The notes under the pieces: generated by a model
Seen by the model: only the letters and a program-made list of their open reading frames with translations
Databases searched by the model: none
What the model was told of the DNA's origin: nothing
From: Pseudomonadota bacterium
Lineage (GTDB): Bacteria > Desulfobacterota > Desulfobacteria > Desulfobacterales > Desulfobacteraceae
Reading direction: 5' to 3'
Length of the DNA stretch: 10,542 bases
NCBI GenBank assembly: GCA_018812385.1
Contig: JAHJDU010000398.1
Coordinates: 1-10,542 of the forward strand
In this document: piece after piece, positions 1 to 6,128 of the stretch
How the letters are laid out: every line of letters begins with the position of its first letter
Numbering within the stretch: the first letter of the stretch is position 1
Program-made: the position numbers and the translations under genes

Positions 1-1
1 A

Positions 2-643
2 GCCGATCTGACAGGCTATCCATTTGTGACAGCGCCCAATAAATTTGAATCCCTGTCAACCCATGATGCCATTGTTGCCTCGCACGGGGCATTAAAAACG
101 CTGGCCGTGAGTCTCATGAAAATTGCCAATGATATAAGGCTTCTTGGCTCAGGACCCAGATGCGGCATTGGCGAGCTGCTGCTGCCGGAAAATGAACCCG
201 GGTCATCCATCATGCCGGGAAAAGTCAACCCCACCCAGGCAGAAGCCTTGACAATGGTGTGCGCCCAGGTCATGGGCAATGATGTCACCATTAACATTGG
301 CGGATCAAGCGGACATTTTGAACTCAATGTGTTTAAGCCTGTGATCATTTATAATTTTCTGGAATCAGCGAGGCTTTTGGGGGATGCGGCATCATCGTTT
401 AAAAATAATTGTGTGGAAGGCATGGAGCCCAATTATGAAAATATTGAAAAATATCTTCAGCAATCGCTTATGCTGGTGACGGCCTTAAATCCCCACATCG
501 GTTATGAACAGGCAGCCAGGATTGCAAAAAAAGCCCATCAGGAGAATAAAACCCTGAAACAGGCAGCCCTTGAGCTGAAACTTGTATCAGAGGAACTATT
601 TGATGAATGGGTTGATCCTGCAAAAATGATTGGAAACACATAA
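2..643 (+). CDS. fumC: Fumarate hydratase class II, C-terminal part (partial, 5' end outside window)
   Basis: Class II fumarase reversibly hydrates fumarate to L-malate in the cytoplasm, in the TCA cycle or its reductive branch. The reading frame is open from base 2 and gives 213 residues, about the last 45% of a family that is normally near 465 residues. The fumarase/aspartase signature GSSIMPGKVNPTQ is present at bases about 197-238; its flexible serine loop carries the catalytic serine in this superfamily. The flanking stretches TAPNKFESL, HGALKTLA, KIANDIRLLGSGPR, VMGNDVTINIGG and SLMLVTALNPHIGY are also typical of FumC. The C-terminal part (KAHQENKTLKQAA to FDEWVDPAKMIG) matches the small C-terminal domain, and the TAA stop is in the expected place. 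Aspartase and argininosuccinate lyase share the signature, but the surrounding residues favour fumarase. Only the 5' half is missing, because of the window edge. Confidence 0.95.
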   Translation, partial: ADLTGYPFVTAPNKFESLSTHDAIVASHGALKTLAVSLMKIANDIRLLGSGPRCGIGELLLPENEPGSSIMPGKVNPTQAEALTMVCAQVMGNDVTINIGGSSGHFELNVFKPVIIYNFLESARLLGDAASSFKNNCVEGMEPNYENIEKYLQQSLMLVTALNPHIGYEQAARIAKKAHQENKTLKQAALELKLVSEELFDEWVDPAKMIGNT

Positions 644-687
644 AAAAAATATAGAAGAGTTATTCCCAGATTCTCTCATTGTCAATA

Positions 688-715
688 TTTGCCTTGCATA
701 AAAAAAACCTATACT
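688..715 (+). promoter_or_regulatory. Possible sigma70-type promoter for the 752-2813 gene set
   Basis: A TATACT hexamer at 710-715 is a good -10 match. A weak -35 (TTTGCC, 688-693) lies 16 bases upstream. The site sits in the 108-base gap after fumC, 37 bases before the next start codon. The -35 is poor and the region is AT-rich, so this is only suggestive. Confidence 0.3.
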
Positions 716-751
716 TTTTGAATAATTCGTTAAAAAAAGGAGATAAATGCC

Positions 752-964
752 ATGGATCATCATGTGATAGTGTTTAAACCATATCCTTTTAAAGAAGGTC
801 AGAAGATACATATTGATGGATCAAGACGATCCGGTGACTGGGAAGTTGTCGGCTTAAGTGACTTCAAAGTTACCCTTAGATGCCCGATTTCAAAAAAAGA
901 AGTGAACTGGGACCGGTTTTGTTATTTTACTGAAGAAAAAAACATGAAATGGCCCAGTGACTGA
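752..964 (+). CDS. Small hypothetical protein, 70 residues
   Basis: I do not recognise a named family. The protein is 70 residues, soluble and mixed in charge, with no signal peptide or membrane segment. It begins MDHHVIVFKPYPFKEGQKIHI, has a run GDWEVVGLSDFKVTLRCPI in the middle, and ends with an aromatic, acidic tail (WDRFCYFTEE). The alternation of hydrophobic and polar residues suggests a small beta-barrel-like fold, and the two cysteines (Cys44 and Cys57) do not form a CxxC metal knuckle. The start is well supported: AGGAG at 738-742 lies 9 bases before the ATG. The upstream ATG at 747 is out of frame and stops after a few codons. The gene is 39 bases ahead of the reductase gene and probably shares its transcript. 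The call as a real gene rests on the ribosome binding site and compact spacing. Confidence 0.7.
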   Translation: MDHHVIVFKPYPFKEGQKIHIDGSRRSGDWEVVGLSDFKVTLRCPISKKEVNWDRFCYFTEEKNMKWPSD

Positions 965-981
965 GAGACCAGTGACTGAGA
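954..981 (+). repeat. 15-bp tandem duplication over a stop codon
   Basis: CCAGTGACTGAGA occurs at 954-966 and again at 969-981, a 13-base identity with a 15-base period. The first copy contains the last sense codons and the TGA stop of the 70-residue gene; the second lies in the spacer before the next gene. It looks like a local slippage duplication and does not change the protein. Confidence 0.85.
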
Positions 982-1003
982 TGCGAATAAAGGATAAAAA
1001 AGA

Positions 1004-1507
1004 ATGAAAATCATACTCTTAATGGCTGTTACAGCAGATGGGATGATTGCAAGAAATTCCATGGAATTAATAGACTGGACGGGCAAAGCAGATAAGAAAT
1101 ATTTTATCCATATCACCCGGGAAGCAGGGGCCATGATAATGGGCTCAAAAACATTTGATACCATAGGCAAAGTGTTACCGGGACGTAAAAATATTGTCAT
1201 GACACGGGGTAAAAAAAGGACAAACCAGGGCAAAGATTTAATATTTACCAGTCAAACACCAAAAGAGATCATAAATGAACTTCAGGCCCAGGGATTTGAA
1301 TCTGTAGCGCTCATTGGCGGATCCGTTGTGAACACGCTTTTTATGAAAGAAAACCTTATAGACGAGGTTCATATTACAATTGTACCAAGGCTTTTTGGGA
1401 AGGGGTTGTCCTTATTTAACGAAACTTTGGATACGCTATTGGAATTGATAGATATTCAAAAAATTGATCAAGGTCACGTTTTATTGAAATACAGGGTTAA
1501 AAAATAA
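1004..1507 (+). CDS. Dihydrofolate reductase-fold protein (DHFR / RibD C-terminal family)
   Basis: This 167-residue protein has the full NADPH-dependent reductase fold shared by DHFR and the RibD C-terminal domain. The N-terminal strand and nucleotide loop are MAVTADGMIARN (residues 7-18). The cofactor helix and loop are MGSKTFDTIGKVLPGRKNIVMTR (residues 46-68, given as MGSKTFDTIG plus KVLPGRKNIVMTR), very close to the DHFR pattern MGRxTxxSIGxPLPGRxNI. The second phosphate-binding region is ALIGGSVVNTLF, followed by DEVHITIVP. In E. coli DHFR the catalytic Asp27 lies in W-x4-D; here W25-T-G-K-A-D30 gives an Asp in the equivalent position, so it may be a real DHFR rather than only a RibD-like pyrimidine reductase. 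The start follows AAAGGA with normal spacing. It ends 22 bases before the cysteine desulfidase-like gene, suggesting one operon. Substrate is not settled by sequence alone. Confidence 0.85.
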   Translation: MKIILLMAVTADGMIARNSMELIDWTGKADKKYFIHITREAGAMIMGSKTFDTIGKVLPGRKNIVMTRGKKRTNQGKDLIFTSQTPKEIINELQAQGFESVALIGGSVVNTLFMKENLIDEVHITIVPRLFGKGLSLFNETLDTLLELIDIQKIDQGHVLLKYRVKK

Positions 1508-1529
1508 ATTTTTTAAAGAGGGAAGATCC

Positions 1530-2813
1530 ATGCTGGACAAAGTGGAACGACAGGAAATTATTGCACTCATCAATCGTGAAGTTATTCCGGCCCTTGGCTG
1601 TACCGAACCTGTGGCAGTTGCCCTGGCAACGGCCAAATCAAGGGAAGTTCTTGGAGAGGTTCCGGAAAAAATACAGGTCTTTGTCAGCAGCAATATTTGT
1701 AAGAATGGAATGGGGGTGGGGATTCCGGGTACGGGCATGGTTGGCCTGCCTATTGCTGCAGCCCTTGGCGCTGTATGCGGTAATTCTGAGGACGGGCTTG
1801 AGGTTCTCAAACAGGTGAATGATGAAAATCTTAAAGCCGCCCGCAGGATGGTGGATGAAAAACAGGTTGAGATCAAGATTAAAGATGGGATTGATAAGTT
1901 ATACATTGAAAGCATCTGCAAGACTAAAGATCACACCTGTCGAACCATTATTTCCCATCGTCATACCAATATCATTTATGTTGAAAAAAATGGAAAGGTT
2001 ATTTTCCACGGACTTGAAACTCCTTCCATCACGGAAAAACCTGACACCAAAATCAATCTTTGTGTTGCAAAGGTTTATGAATTTGCAATCCAGGCGCCTC
2101 TTAATGAAATTAAGTTTATCCTGGAAGGTGTCAAACTCAATGAGGCTATTTCAAAAGAAGGCATGACTGGAAAATACGGCCTTAAAACCGGGATTACCAT
2201 ACAGACAAATATCACAAGAAAATTTATTGCCGATGACCTGGTATCCCATGCCATGTCCCTGACGGCGGCCGCTTCCGATGCCAGGATGGATGGATGCTCC
2301 CTGCCTGTTATGAGCAATTCCGGCAGTGGCAATCAAGGAATCACCACCATCCTTCCCGTGGTTGCTGTGGCGCAAAAGACAAACGCTTCCGAGGAAAAAT
2401 TAATCCGGGCGCTAATCCTGAGTAATTTGATGGCCATTTACATCAAGCAGTACATCGGTCAGCTCACTGCATTGTGTGGCATCCTGACAGCAGCAACCGG
2501 TGCTGCCTGCGGGATATGCTATCTTTTGGGCGGTGATCTGTCTCAGATCGGCGGCACCATAAAAAATATGGCTGCCAGCATTACCGGTATGATATGTGAT
2601 GGCGCCAAACAGGGCTGCGCCCTTAAAGTATCGGCTGGTGTCAGCTCCGCCGTTTATTGTGCTTTGCTTGCCATTGAAGGCAGTTATGCCACCAAGACTG
2701 ATGGGATTATTGACGAGGATGTGGATCAGACGGTTAAAAATATAGGCGAACTGGCCACAAAAGGCATGCTTGAAACCGACCGGCATATAATTAACGCCAT
2801 GATTTCAAAATAG
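1530..2813 (+). CDS. L-cysteine desulfidase / serine-dehydratase-alpha-like protein (CyuA/YhaM, UPF0597 family)
   Basis: The 427-residue length and sequence fit the UPF0597 family, which includes E. coli CyuA (YhaM) and the [4Fe-4S] L-cysteine desulfidase of Methanocaldococcus. These enzymes split cysteine into pyruvate, ammonia and sulfide in the cytoplasm. Diagnostic stretches are ALGCTEPVAVALA (residues 21-33), NGMGVGIPGTGMVGLPIAAA (59-78), the serine-dehydratase-type MSNSGSGNQGI (261-271), CGICYLLGGDLSQIGG (327-342) and ITGMICDGAKQGCALKV (351-367). Cys24, Cys316 and Cys356 are probable iron-sulfur ligands; their order and the 40-residue gap between the last two fit what I recall of the archaeal enzyme. 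Cys363 is a further candidate. The start codon follows GAGGGAAGA. No partner subunit is seen, which fits this single-chain family. The true substrate could be serine or another beta-substituted amino acid. In a sulfidogenic anaerobe it would supply sulfide or degrade excess cysteine. Confidence 0.88.
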   Translation: MLDKVERQEIIALINREVIPALGCTEPVAVALATAKSREVLGEVPEKIQVFVSSNICKNGMGVGIPGTGMVGLPIAAALGAVCGNSEDGLEVLKQVNDENLKAARRMVDEKQVEIKIKDGIDKLYIESICKTKDHTCRTIISHRHTNIIYVEKNGKVIFHGLETPSITEKPDTKINLCVAKVYEFAIQAPLNEIKFILEGVKLNEAISKEGMTGKYGLKTGITIQTNITRKFIADDLVSHAMSLTAAASDARMDGCSLPVMSNSGSGNQGITTILPVVAVAQKTNASEEKLIRALILSNLMAIYIKQYIGQLTALCGILTAATGAACGICYLLGGDLSQIGGTIKNMAASITGMICDGAKQGCALKVSAGVSSAVYCALLAIEGSYATKTDGIIDEDVDQTVKNIGELATKGMLETDRHIINAMISK

Positions 2814-2898
2814 GCGGCAAAAACAATTTGATTTATTAAATTTCATAGGATATCAAACATATAACAATTATTTCATTATGTGACTGAAAGGGAATTCA

Positions 2899-3260
2899 GT
2901 GACAAAGACACCGGAACAGGAAGCCAGAGAAACCATTGATAAAATGCTGCGCCAGTCCGACAAGTATAAAACAGGTTTGCCGGAAGATCTTCCTGCATGG
3001 TACAGACCCCTACCTTTCTGTTATCAGTCCACAGGTGTTGAAACCCGTTTTACAAATGATCTTGATCCTGATCCCGTAATGTTTTTTCGTTTCATCAACC
3101 AAAAACCTTTGAAGAGTGGGTAAATGATGACACCCCCGTTTCTCTGGATAAAGTTGCTGAAAAACAGGCGCCTTTTGGCACACCTTTGGCTATTTGGGGT
3201 GGTGCATTTGTAAGAGAACAGATGTTCGACCAAGTTATTGGGCAAATCCGCCTGGATTAA
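2899..3260 (+). pseudogene. hsdR: Remnant of type I restriction endonuclease subunit HsdR (internal deletion plus frameshift)
   Basis: HsdR is the ATP-dependent translocase and nuclease subunit of type I restriction-modification enzymes and is normally around 800-1100 residues. Here only fragments remain. The GTG start at 2899 follows AAAGGGA and opens MTKTPEQEARETIDKML, a typical HsdR head. The frame then jumps directly to KYKTGLPEDLPAWYRPLPF and STGVETRFTNDLDPDP, which in intact HsdR lies well downstream, so a block of the N-terminal nuclease region is missing. Near 3072-3080 the frame breaks: the expected continuation RNVFSFHQPKTFEEWVNDD reads on in another frame (codons in phase with 3108) until TAA at 3258-3260. 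After about 3130 the residues are no longer recognisable as HsdR. No helicase motifs (Walker A or DEAH) remain. The remnant is dead and runs into an HsdS tail. Confidence 0.8.
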
Positions 3261-3502
3261 ACGGCACGATCATCAAACGACTTGTAATTCCAGTGCCCCC
3301 AGTAAAAGAGCAGGTTTTAATCGTTGAATCAGTTAAAATAGATCTATCTATATTTGACAATGCTTATCCAGGTATAGCTAAGCAGGAAATACGTTCGGCA
3401 AAGCTTCGCCAATCCATCCTGAAAAAAGCCTTTACCGGCAAACTGGTTCCTCAAGGCAATATTGAGGAATCCCCAGCAAAGTCGCAGAAACAATCGGCAT
3501 AA
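3251..3502 (+). pseudogene. hsdS: Remnant of type I restriction specificity subunit HsdS (C-terminal tail only)
   Basis: HsdS recognises the DNA target in type I restriction-modification complexes through two target recognition domains joined by conserved helices, usually about 400-450 residues in all. Only the end survives here, about 80 residues. It holds the GLNGTIIKRLVIPVPPVKEQ segment, which matches the conserved I-x-PLPPLxEQ junction at the end of a recognition domain. It continues with a conserved helix and the terminal SAKLRQSILKKAFTGKLVPQ motif that is diagnostic for HsdS. The frame stays open upstream to a TTG at 3194, but that part (MGWCICKRTDV) is not HsdS-like and overlaps the HsdR remnant. 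The methyltransferase hsdM and nearly all of hsdS and hsdR have been lost between 2899 and 3502, so no function is expected. Confidence 0.8.
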
Positions 3503-3520
3503 CTATAATCGATACGACAA

Positions 3521-3541
3521 AATTCATTTAATACTTGAATT
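3521..3541. promoter_or_regulatory. Candidate AbiEi operator, upstream inverted repeat
   Basis: AATTCA (3521-3526) and TGAATT (3536-3541) are perfect inverted arms of 6 bases around a 9-base spacer. The core ATTCA-N9-TGAAT is identical in arm sequence and spacing to a second inverted repeat 74 bases downstream. The two bracket the abiEi promoter. AbiEi of Streptococcus is known to bind two inverted repeats in its own promoter, so an operator role is a reasonable inference. Confidence 0.45.
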
Positions 3542-3560
3542 ATAACATATGAAATATATC

Positions 3561-3590
3561 TTGACAGATAAAAATAGTATATGCTATGCG
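3561..3590 (+). promoter_or_regulatory. Promoter of the abiE locus
   Basis: A perfect -35 TTGACA at 3561-3566 is followed after 18 bases by TATGCG (3585-3590). A TG at 3582-3583 gives an extended -10 (TGCTATGCG), which compensates for the weak hexamer. Transcription would begin near 3597, leaving an untranslated leader of about 38 bases before the ATG of abiEi. The site lies between the two matching inverted repeats. Confidence 0.55.
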
Positions 3591-3593
3591 TAA

Positions 3594-3616
3594 TTATTCA
3601 AACAATAAATGAATAA
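3594..3616. promoter_or_regulatory. Candidate AbiEi operator, downstream inverted repeat
   Basis: TTATTCA (3594-3600) and TGAATAA (3610-3616) form perfect 7-base arms with a 9-base spacer, covering the expected transcription start. The ATTCA-N9-TGAAT core repeats the upstream site exactly. The 74-base offset equals about seven helical turns, so the two sites would face the same side of the DNA. Confidence 0.45.
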
Positions 3617-3634
3617 CATCGTTTTGGATATACT

Positions 3635-4450
3635 ATGGAAATATTGACAGGCATAGGGAAAATAGACCGGGAGAGAATGGCTGCGATTATTCGCAATACA
3701 AAAGGCACAGTATCTGTTGGGGATGTATCAAGGGTTTTAAATGTAGGTTCCACAGATGCAGCAAAAATGCTTTCCAGATGGTCAAAAAATGGGTGGATGT
3801 CCCGGGTCCGCCGGGGCCTTTATGTTTCTGTGCCCCTGGAATCCCCGACTACGGATGTGCCGCTTGAAGATCCATGGCTGATTGCCGACCGTCTCTTTTC
3901 ACCCTGCTATATCGGCGGCTGGAGTGCGGCTGAATATTTTGACCTGACAGAGCAGATTTTCGGCACTATTGTGGTCATGACCGTTCAAAAGCCAAGGGAC
4001 CGCAGGCCTGATATTAAAGGCACAAAGTTTATGCTGCGCACGGTTCCTGAAAAAGCCATGTTTGGCCTTAAGCCCGTATGGAGAGGGCAGGTAAAAATAT
4101 TTGTGTCTGATCCAGCACGTACCCTGCTTGATATGCTCGTAGAACCTACTTTTGGCGGCGGAATTCGATCTGTAAAAGATATGCTGGTAAATTTTCTGCG
4201 GTCTGAAAACAAGAACCTGGAACTATTGATTGACTACAGCGAGAAGTTGGGAAATGGGTCTGTTTTTAAACGCCTTGGCTTTTTACTTGAAAAGATTGCC
4301 CCTTATGAAACCAGGGCAATCGAAGACTGCCGTAAAAGACTGACCACAGGAAATGCCAGGCTTGATCCAAAATTGAACAACAGCAGGCTTGTCACCCGAT
4401 GGCGGCTGTGGGTTCCGGAAAACTGGAAGGAGATGGAAATCTTTGATTGA
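3635..4450 (+). CDS. abiEi: AbiEi family antitoxin / transcriptional repressor of a type IV toxin-antitoxin system
   Basis: AbiEi proteins neutralise the nucleotidyltransferase toxin AbiEii without a stable complex and repress their own operon. This 271-residue protein has the family layout. An N-terminal winged helix-turn-helix (about residues 8-68) contains TVSVGDVSRVLNVGSTDAAKML, here split as TVSVGDVSRVL and NVGSTDAAKML, then SRWSKNGWMSRVRRGLYVSVP, where the basic wing RVRRGLYV is characteristic. The C-terminal antitoxin domain includes DPWLIADRLFSPCYIGGWSA, then AAEYFDLTEQIF, and later VSDPARTLLDMLVEP, all hallmark segments. No strong ribosome binding site precedes the ATG (only TTGGAT), and an internal ATG at 3677 (residue 15) is a possible alternative. 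The gene is intact in length and ends 8 bases into the start of the toxin remnant, as in functional abiE operons. Since the toxin is broken, this is an orphan antitoxin that may still act as a DNA-binding protein. Confidence 0.85.
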   Translation: MEILTGIGKIDRERMAAIIRNTKGTVSVGDVSRVLNVGSTDAAKMLSRWSKNGWMSRVRRGLYVSVPLESPTTDVPLEDPWLIADRLFSPCYIGGWSAAEYFDLTEQIFGTIVVMTVQKPRDRRPDIKGTKFMLRTVPEKAMFGLKPVWRGQVKIFVSDPARTLLDMLVEPTFGGGIRSVKDMLVNFLRSENKNLELLIDYSEKLGNGSVFKRLGFLLEKIAPYETRAIEDCRKRLTTGNARLDPKLNNSRLVTRWRLWVPENWKEMEIFD

Positions 4451-4704
4451 TAAATCTGAAATAATGGCGTTCTCAAAAAAATTTGGACTCAGGGCAAATG
4501 TGATTGAAAAAGACTATGTGCTCGGCTGGGTGCTTGCCGGTATATTCAATCATGGAGGGATAGGCGTAGACTGGATTTTTAAGGGGGGGGACCTGTCTTA
4601 AGAAATGTTATTATGAAACCTATCGGTTTTCTGAAGATCTCGAATCCACTCTTGAACGATTTCGTGAAATAGCCGAAGATTTAAATCAGCAGGAAACCGA
4701 TTAA
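4443..4704 (+). pseudogene. abiEii: Broken AbiEii toxin (nucleotidyltransferase), frameshift in a G8 run and truncated
   Basis: AbiEii is a nucleotidyltransferase-fold toxin of roughly 300 residues. Translation would start at TTG 4443 (AAGGAG at 4427-4432, 10 bases upstream) or ATG 4464. It overlaps abiEi by 8 bases. The first frame gives IDKSEIMAFSKKFGL, NVIEKDYVLGWVLAGIF and DWIFKGG, exactly the conserved N-terminus. At 4583-4590 there are eight G residues where seven would continue the family sequence. As read, the frame reaches a stop in the following TCTTAA. Removing one G restores GTCLKKCYYETYRFSEDL, then ESTLERFREIAEDLNQQETD and TAA at 4702-4704. Even then the second catalytic motif (normally SEDLDF) has lost its Asp, and the protein ends after about 86 residues. 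The frameshift could be a homopolymer error or slippage, but the truncation and missing Asp mean the toxin is dead either way. Confidence 0.82.
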
Positions 4705-4758
4705 TAATTTTGTATACCTGATGATATTTTGATTTGTGAATTTTAACAGGAGTTGAAA

Positions 4759-5373
4759 ATGTTCAGCACAGAGTTTTTACTAACATCATTGATCGTTGTT
4801 CTGGTACCTGGAACAGGAGTGATTTATACTGTTTCAACAGGTCTTTTTCTTGGCTGGCGAGCAAGTATTGCTGCAGCATTTGGTTGCACGACCGGAATTA
4901 TCCCGCATCTCACGGCAAGCATACTTGGTTTATCTGCCATCCTTCATTTGAGTGCTGTTGCCTTTCAATGTGTTAAATTTGCCGGAGCTACTTATTTACT
5001 TTATCTTGCCTGGTCAATGTGGCGTGACACAGGTGCCATGAAATTTAATTCACCTTTTTCAAAAAATGGTCTTTGGCAAATCGCCATAAAAGGTTTTTTG
5101 ATCAATATTATCAATCCTAAACTGTCTATATTCTTCCTGGCCTTTCTGCCACTATTTGTCACTGCCAAAACTTTATCTCCAATGTTTGATATGTTTATTC
5201 TGAGCATTGTGTTCATGGGTATGACGTTAATTATTTTTATTTTATATGGTGTTTTGGCTAATGGAGTTCGCAGACATGTCATTAACTCACCTAAGTTGAT
5301 TGTTTGGCTGAAACGATCTTTTGCAGCCTCATTTGCAGCTCTTGGTGTTAAACTTGCGATGACAGACCTATAG
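4759..5373 (+). CDS. LysE/RhtB family amino-acid or small-molecule exporter
   Basis: The 204-residue, very hydrophobic protein fits the LysE/RhtB translocator family, inner-membrane proteins of about 200-210 residues that export amino acids or related metabolites. Landmarks are LVPGTGVIYTVSTGLFLGW (residues 15-33), equivalent to the family's PGPD-x-x-x-V region; GIIPHLTASILGLSAIL (46-62); FAGATYLLYLAWSMW (74-88); and the hallmark NIINPKLSIFFLAFLPLFV (116-134). Predicted membrane segments lie at about 5-28, 37-64, 68-88, 109-134, 146-168 and 182-201. The ATG at 4759 is preferred to the TTG two codons upstream because AGGAG (4748-4752) is 6 bases before it. The canonical Asp of PGPD is replaced (PGTG), as occurs in some subfamilies, so the cargo cannot be named. 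It starts 54 bases after the abiEii remnant. Confidence 0.85.
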   Translation: MFSTEFLLTSLIVVLVPGTGVIYTVSTGLFLGWRASIAAAFGCTTGIIPHLTASILGLSAILHLSAVAFQCVKFAGATYLLYLAWSMWRDTGAMKFNSPFSKNGLWQIAIKGFLINIINPKLSIFFLAFLPLFVTAKTLSPMFDMFILSIVFMGMTLIIFILYGVLANGVRRHVINSPKLIVWLKRSFAASFAALGVKLAMTDL

Positions 5374-5438
5374 CTGATTCTTGTTAAAAATAGGGGAGCC
5401 TTTCAATTTTATTTTTTTTATGAAATAAAGTATTTTTT

Positions 5439-5918
5439 ATGGCAGATTTGATATTGTTTACAGACGGCAGTGTGAATCCTCAGTCAAATATTGGATATGG
5501 GGCATATCTGATAGTACCTGAAGAAGAACTTTCATTGGATTTGTTGAAGGCGAGCGTGAAAGTGAAAAGATTTGAGCAGACGTCTTCAACAAAACTGGAA
5601 TTGCAGACCTTATTATGGGCGCTAAGTGATATTCAAGCACTGGGGCAAAGGGTGATGGTATACACGGATTCTCAAAATATTATCAGTTTACAACGAAGAC
5701 GTGATCGGTTTGAGAAAAATGATTATCAATCAAAGAAAAATAAGCGAATCAAGAATTATAAGCTGTATCAGGAATTTTATCGGATCATTGATCAATTGGA
5801 CTGTGAATTTGTTAAAGTTCGGGGACATAAGGTATCAAATCAAAAAGATGGGATTGATAGACTTTTCACCCTTGTGGATAAAGCTTCAAGAAATGCACTG
5901 AGGGCAGATAATCAATAA
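5439..5918 (+). CDS. Ribonuclease HI-like protein
   Basis: RNase HI cleaves the RNA strand of RNA-DNA hybrids in the cytoplasm. The 159-residue protein has the RNase H core in order: FTDGSVNPQSNIGYGAYL (residues 7-24, catalytic Asp9), TKLELQTLLWAL (51-62, catalytic Glu54), VYTDSQNIISL (74-84, catalytic Asp77), VKVRGHK (125-131, His130) and LVDKASRNAL (145-154, Asp147). All four acidic residues and the assisting histidine are present, so the enzyme should be active. Between strands it carries a strongly basic stretch (RRRDRFEKNDYQSKKNKRIK, about residues 86-105), in the place where E. coli RNase HI has its basic substrate-binding protrusion. The N-terminal segment after Gly21 (VPEEELSLDLLKASVKVKRF) is unlike the housekeeping enzyme, so it may be a divergent paralogue. 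No clear ribosome binding site precedes the ATG. Confidence 0.82.
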   Translation: MADLILFTDGSVNPQSNIGYGAYLIVPEEELSLDLLKASVKVKRFEQTSSTKLELQTLLWALSDIQALGQRVMVYTDSQNIISLQRRRDRFEKNDYQSKKNKRIKNYKLYQEFYRIIDQLDCEFVKVRGHKVSNQKDGIDRLFTLVDKASRNALRADNQ

Positions 5919-5958
5919 AAGGGATTGATTTGGTTGGTTTTTCCGGGGTAAAAGGGTT

Positions 5959-6063
5959 ATGAAAGATAAAAAAAAGAAGAAAAATATTATCACAAGGTTT
6001 ATGGAATGGATTATCAGAGGCAATAAAAAGGCTGTTCAAAAAGGTGATCTGTGTAAGTCATGA
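5959..6063 (+). CDS. 34-residue small protein
   Basis: A short frame, ATG 5959 to TGA 6061-6063, encodes a lysine-rich head (MKDKKKKKNIITRF), a short amphipathic segment MEWIIRGNKKAVQKG, and the end DLCKS. The pattern of a basic N-terminus, W-I-x-x-G, K-A and a cysteine near the end resembles short proteins I associate with sulfate reducers, but I cannot name a family. GGGG at 5945-5948 lies 10 bases upstream, and AAAGGG sits closer to the start. It falls 40 bases after the RNase H gene and 65 before the coiled-coil gene, on the same strand. It would be missed by annotation cut-offs on length. It could instead be chance in an A-rich stretch. Confidence 0.5.
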   Translation: MKDKKKKKNIITRFMEWIIRGNKKAVQKGDLCKS

Positions 6064-6128
6064 ATCAGTAAAAAGTAAACTGCCGGTCAGGCGGATTTTA
6101 TTAAAAAAATAAAAAAGAAGAGAGATAT

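Noticed and set aside
1481..1921. Minus-strand 146-residue frame opposite the cysteine desulfidase-like gene
   Set aside because: It is a mirror frame of a strongly conserved plus-strand enzyme, with serine/proline-rich low-complexity content and no family resemblance.
2884..2899. CTGAA/TTCAG hairpin just before the hsdR remnant as an operator or terminator
   Set aside because: Five-base arms with a six-base loop and no T-tract; likely chance.
6080..6103. Hairpin CTGCC-GGTCA-GGCGG followed by ATTTTATT as a rho-independent terminator
   Set aside because: The stem is only five pairs with one wobble and the T-tract is interrupted, so it is too weak to call.
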